From: DATFTE01 sp963840665
Lineage (GTDB): Bacteria > Acidobacteriota > Terriglobia > Terriglobales > Acidobacteriaceae
Length of the DNA: 64,000 nucleotides
Reading direction: 5' to 3'
NCBI GenBank assembly: GCA_963840665.1
Contig: CAWIZO010000011.1
Coordinates: 62,001-126,000 of the forward strand
The notes beneath the pieces were generated by a model. The model ran no database searches, had not been told where the DNA came from, and saw only the letters and a program-made list of their open reading frames with translations. The position numbers and the translations under genes were made by a program. Positions 61,975 through 64,000 of the stretch are shown in pieces; position 1 is the first letter of the stretch; each line of letters starts with the position of its first letter.

Positions 61975-64000
61975 GAGGCGCTCACAGGGCTGAGCAGTTT
62001 GTCCTGTTTCATGACACGCAGCAGTCCCCAGAAGATGGCCGCAAAGAGCAGGCTGCGGACGACGGCAAAGATGACTGAGGTGCTGTTCAGCATCTGGTCA
62101 GGAGCCTGACCCGCGCCAAACATACGCAGAAAATTCGCGAAGAGCGGCGTCAGAACTTCGGCGCTCATCGCTCCCATGAAAAGAGCGAACAGCATGGGCT
62201 TCACTCGTGGAACGGCCCATGCCAGGCCAAGCAGCAGAATGAAGTTATTGAAAAAAGGAACCAGCACAAATTGCTGAAATTGTTCGCGGTAAATCAAGTC
62301 GCCCCAGATAAATGTAGGTAGCATCGAATAGAAGGGAAGCGCCACTACGGTAGCGATTGCACCCGCCAGCGCTGACGCTTTCCAGGGTTTCCGTATCAGG
62401 CGGAAAACGACGAGCGCGGCGATTGCAAACAAGCTTCTCTCTGCAATGACCAATTGCCAATACACTCCGGTCACTGGAATTCTGCTGGTTGTGCTGAGCC
62501 AGATGAGATAGGTAAGTCCCGCAGCGACGTTGGCGACAATGAAGGCTAGCGCCCGCAGCCATCCCAAGGAAAAACCGCGCGCTCCGGTCAATTCGGCGAA
62601 GCTCTGTGGTTCTGTCATCGTCAATGACGGCGAGGGAAGCGGGGCGACCTGCGGGGCTGGGGCGGCAGCAATCACCGCCGTGGGGGACGACATCAGATTC
62701 GGCGATGGTGCGGCAACGGTTGCCTGCGACATACTGGCCAGTTTCGCTTGGCCGGCGCCACGCAGTTTCGACAGACCGCCAAACAGCCCGCTCTTGATCC
62801 CCGCAAATTCCGCGTTTGTGATGGCGACCTGCTTGTCGTCAGCTTTGCGGGTCATCACCATTTGGTGATACGCCAAGGTGCCCCGCGTCGCGTTCGCGAA
62901 CCCGAGCACGCAAATAGCACCAACAATCAATCCGGACCAACTGGTGTAGTACTGCGCCAGCAGAGGATTCTGGTATCCGGGATATTGAGTCTGATATTGC
63001 GCGTAGGCGTTGACTGCCGCCTGCATCGAGGTGACCGCCATCAGATTCCCAATCGCCCCCAGCGAACACAACACCAGCCCGATGATGGCCGCGGGCCTTC
63101 CCATCTTCTGAATGCCAAAAGCAATGGGCGCGAAGATCACAACAAAAAGAAGTGGATTGTTCCACCCCATGGCCATGATCGGCACGGTCCCCACTAAAGA
63201 GGTTAGAAACAGTGGCACCAGGAAACTTGCCGCAAGTAAAAACGCCACGGTCCAGATTCCAAGCGATGCCGCAAACCGCGCCGAGCGGTCATCATAGATG
63301 TCAGGCCAGAAAATTTTCTTCCAGATCGGCACGGGTCCGGTTGGCGCGGCGACAGGTCGCGGCAAGATCACCGGAATCTGAGCGCTCGACTCCTCGGGAT
63401 CCAGTTGTACCGACTCGAGGCGTTTCACCAGTGCGGCGAATCTGGGATCGCTACGCAACGTAGCAAACCGAGGTTCCGTCTGCAGGCGCGCCAGCCCTCC
63501 CGAGCGGGCGTCCACGGCTTTGTTCAGCCATTCAAACGCTTGCTCGCGGTCGCCGGTATCCGCGCTAATCAACGCAATGTAATAAGGAGAAGCTTGCACG
63601 CCCAAGCGCACCAGCGCTCGCAGCACCGACAGGAACTTGGTTTCAGGATCGCCGTCATACAGCTTGATGTGCTGAATTCCCGACAGCGGGTAGCGCATGC
63701 TCTTAGGAATTTCCGCCTCCTCGAGATAAAGGGGAAGCAGTCGCTTGCCGCCGTCGGAAGCGATGGAAACTTCCTTCGCGATATTCTCCGAGCGCATGGA
63801 ACTGCGCGAAACCATCAGTAGCACGATCTTGCAATCCTCGATGGCGTTGACAATTTCCTCGCCCCAACGCTGTGCGCCATCGATGCCACCGTGATCAATC
63901 CAGACGGCGACGCCCGCCGAACGGAGCTTTTGCACGATCTCAAGAACCTGCGGCCGCTCCTGGCTGGAGTAGCTGATCATCACTTCCGGGCGTAACGCCC
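61971..64000 (-). CDS. TIR-domain protein with TPR-like linker and polytopic membrane region, 5' end open
   Basis: At least 670 residues; the frame is still open at the window edge, so GTG 63983 is only a possible start. The N-terminus is a TIR_2 domain (VMISYSSQERPQ, LRSAGVAVWIDHGGID, CKIVLLMVSRSSMRSENIAK) whose conserved Glu, just after the SSMRS loop, is where NADase TIRs have their catalytic residue. A short TPR-like segment follows (YYIALISADTGDREQAFEWL, then LQTEPRFATLRSDPRFAALV). From about residue 235 there are roughly ten membrane helices in two blocks, split by a Pro/Ala-rich cytosolic linker. It may sense or signal through NAD metabolism at the membrane. Its stop overlaps the RyR gene start. 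Confidence 0.82.
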   Translation of the reverse strand, partial: ALRPEVMISYSSQERPQVLEIVQKLRSAGVAVWIDHGGIDGAQRWGEEIVNAIEDCKIVLLMVSRSSMRSENIAKEVSIASDGGKRLLPLYLEEAEIPKSMRYPLSGIQHIKLYDGDPETKFLSVLRALVRLGVQASPYYIALISADTGDREQAFEWLNKAVDARSGGLARLQTEPRFATLRSDPRFAALVKRLESVQLDPEESSAQIPVILPRPVAAPTGPVPIWKKIFWPDIYDDRSARFAASLGIWTVAFLLAASFLVPLFLTSLVGTVPIMAMGWNNPLLFVVIFAPIAFGIQKMGRPAAIIGLVLCSLGAIGNLMAVTSMQAAVNAYAQYQTQYPGYQNPLLAQYYTSWSGLIVGAICVLGFANATRGTLAYHQMVMTRKADDKQVAITNAEFAGIKSGLFGGLSKLRGAGQAKLASMSQATVAAPSPNLMSSPTAVIAAAPAPQVAPLPSPSLTMTEPQSFAELTGARGFSLGWLRALAFIVANVAAGLTYLIWLSTTSRIPVTGVYWQLVIAERSLFAIAALVVFRLIRKPWKASALAGAIATVVALPFYSMLPTFIWGDLIYREQFQQFVLVPFFNNFILLLGLAWAVPRVKPMLFALFMGAMSAEVLTPLFANFLRMFGAGQAPDQMLNSTSVIFAVVRSLLFAAIFWGLLRVMKQDKLLSPVSAS

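Overview
The window looks like chromosomal DNA of an acidobacterium, probably a soil member of the Terriglobia. This is an inference from gene content: giant beta-propeller sensor kinases, carboxypeptidase-regulatory/TonB outer membrane proteins, an adjacent DUF3300 and DUF2950 pair, secreted Ig-repeat proteins, and many split or duplicated sigma54 activators. No rRNA, tRNA, CRISPR, phage or insertion sequence was seen.

Layout. 0-1.1 kb: tail of a type II NADH dehydrogenase. 1.3-12.8 kb (+): signalling island with a FixJ-like regulator, a lone receiver, a sigma54 activator lacking a receiver, and two tandem propeller sensor kinases with nearly the same kinase core; the second is frameshifted. 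12.9-20.9 kb (-): acyl-CoA catabolic operon (acyl-CoA dehydrogenase, YWTD propeller, enoyl-CoA hydratase, CaiB-type CoA-transferase, 3-hydroxyacyl-CoA dehydrogenase, aquaporin, frameshifted acyl-CoA ligase). 21.2 kb: a stand-alone glutamyl-tRNA reductase dimerisation domain. 21.6-28.3 kb (-): pirin/YceI, a secreted protein, an ECF sigma factor, an MscS channel and small zinc-ribbon peptides. 28.4-35 kb (-): operon with a TonB-type receptor, a nucleotidyltransferase, a flippase-like/CDP-alcohol transferase fusion and an EEP hydrolase. 36.4-40 kb (+): Mla/MCE lipid transport operon. 41.3-47.9 kb (+): tightly overlapping operon joining a tripartite efflux pump to ribA, ribB and a crotonase. 48-51.2 kb (-): an inverted second copy of the receiver/sigma54-activator pair, then an AcoR-sensor/AraC fusion. 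51.4-58.9 kb (-): DyP peroxidase behind a marR remnant, an EfpL-type EF-P, DUF2950/DUF3300, secreted proteins and a metallothionein. 59-60.6 kb (+): a secreted protein. 60.6-64 kb (-): a TIR membrane protein overlapping a RyR-domain membrane protein.

How it fits together. Five transcription units (20.9, 24.4, 25.5, 34.9 and 41.3 kb) have a well-matched sigma54 -24/-12 element close to the start codon and clustered TGTCA/TGACA half-sites about 110-145 bp upstream of the predicted start of transcription. The window also encodes two near-identical sigma54 activators. The simplest reading is a local sigma54 regulon controlling acyl-CoA catabolism, an ECF sigma factor, envelope-lipid genes and an efflux/flavin-precursor operon. 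The most likely undescribed system is the TIR + RyR/SLATT-like membrane gene pair at the right edge, a plausible anti-phage module. Four genes each carry an apparent single extra base, so either sequencing error or recent decay has to be kept in mind.
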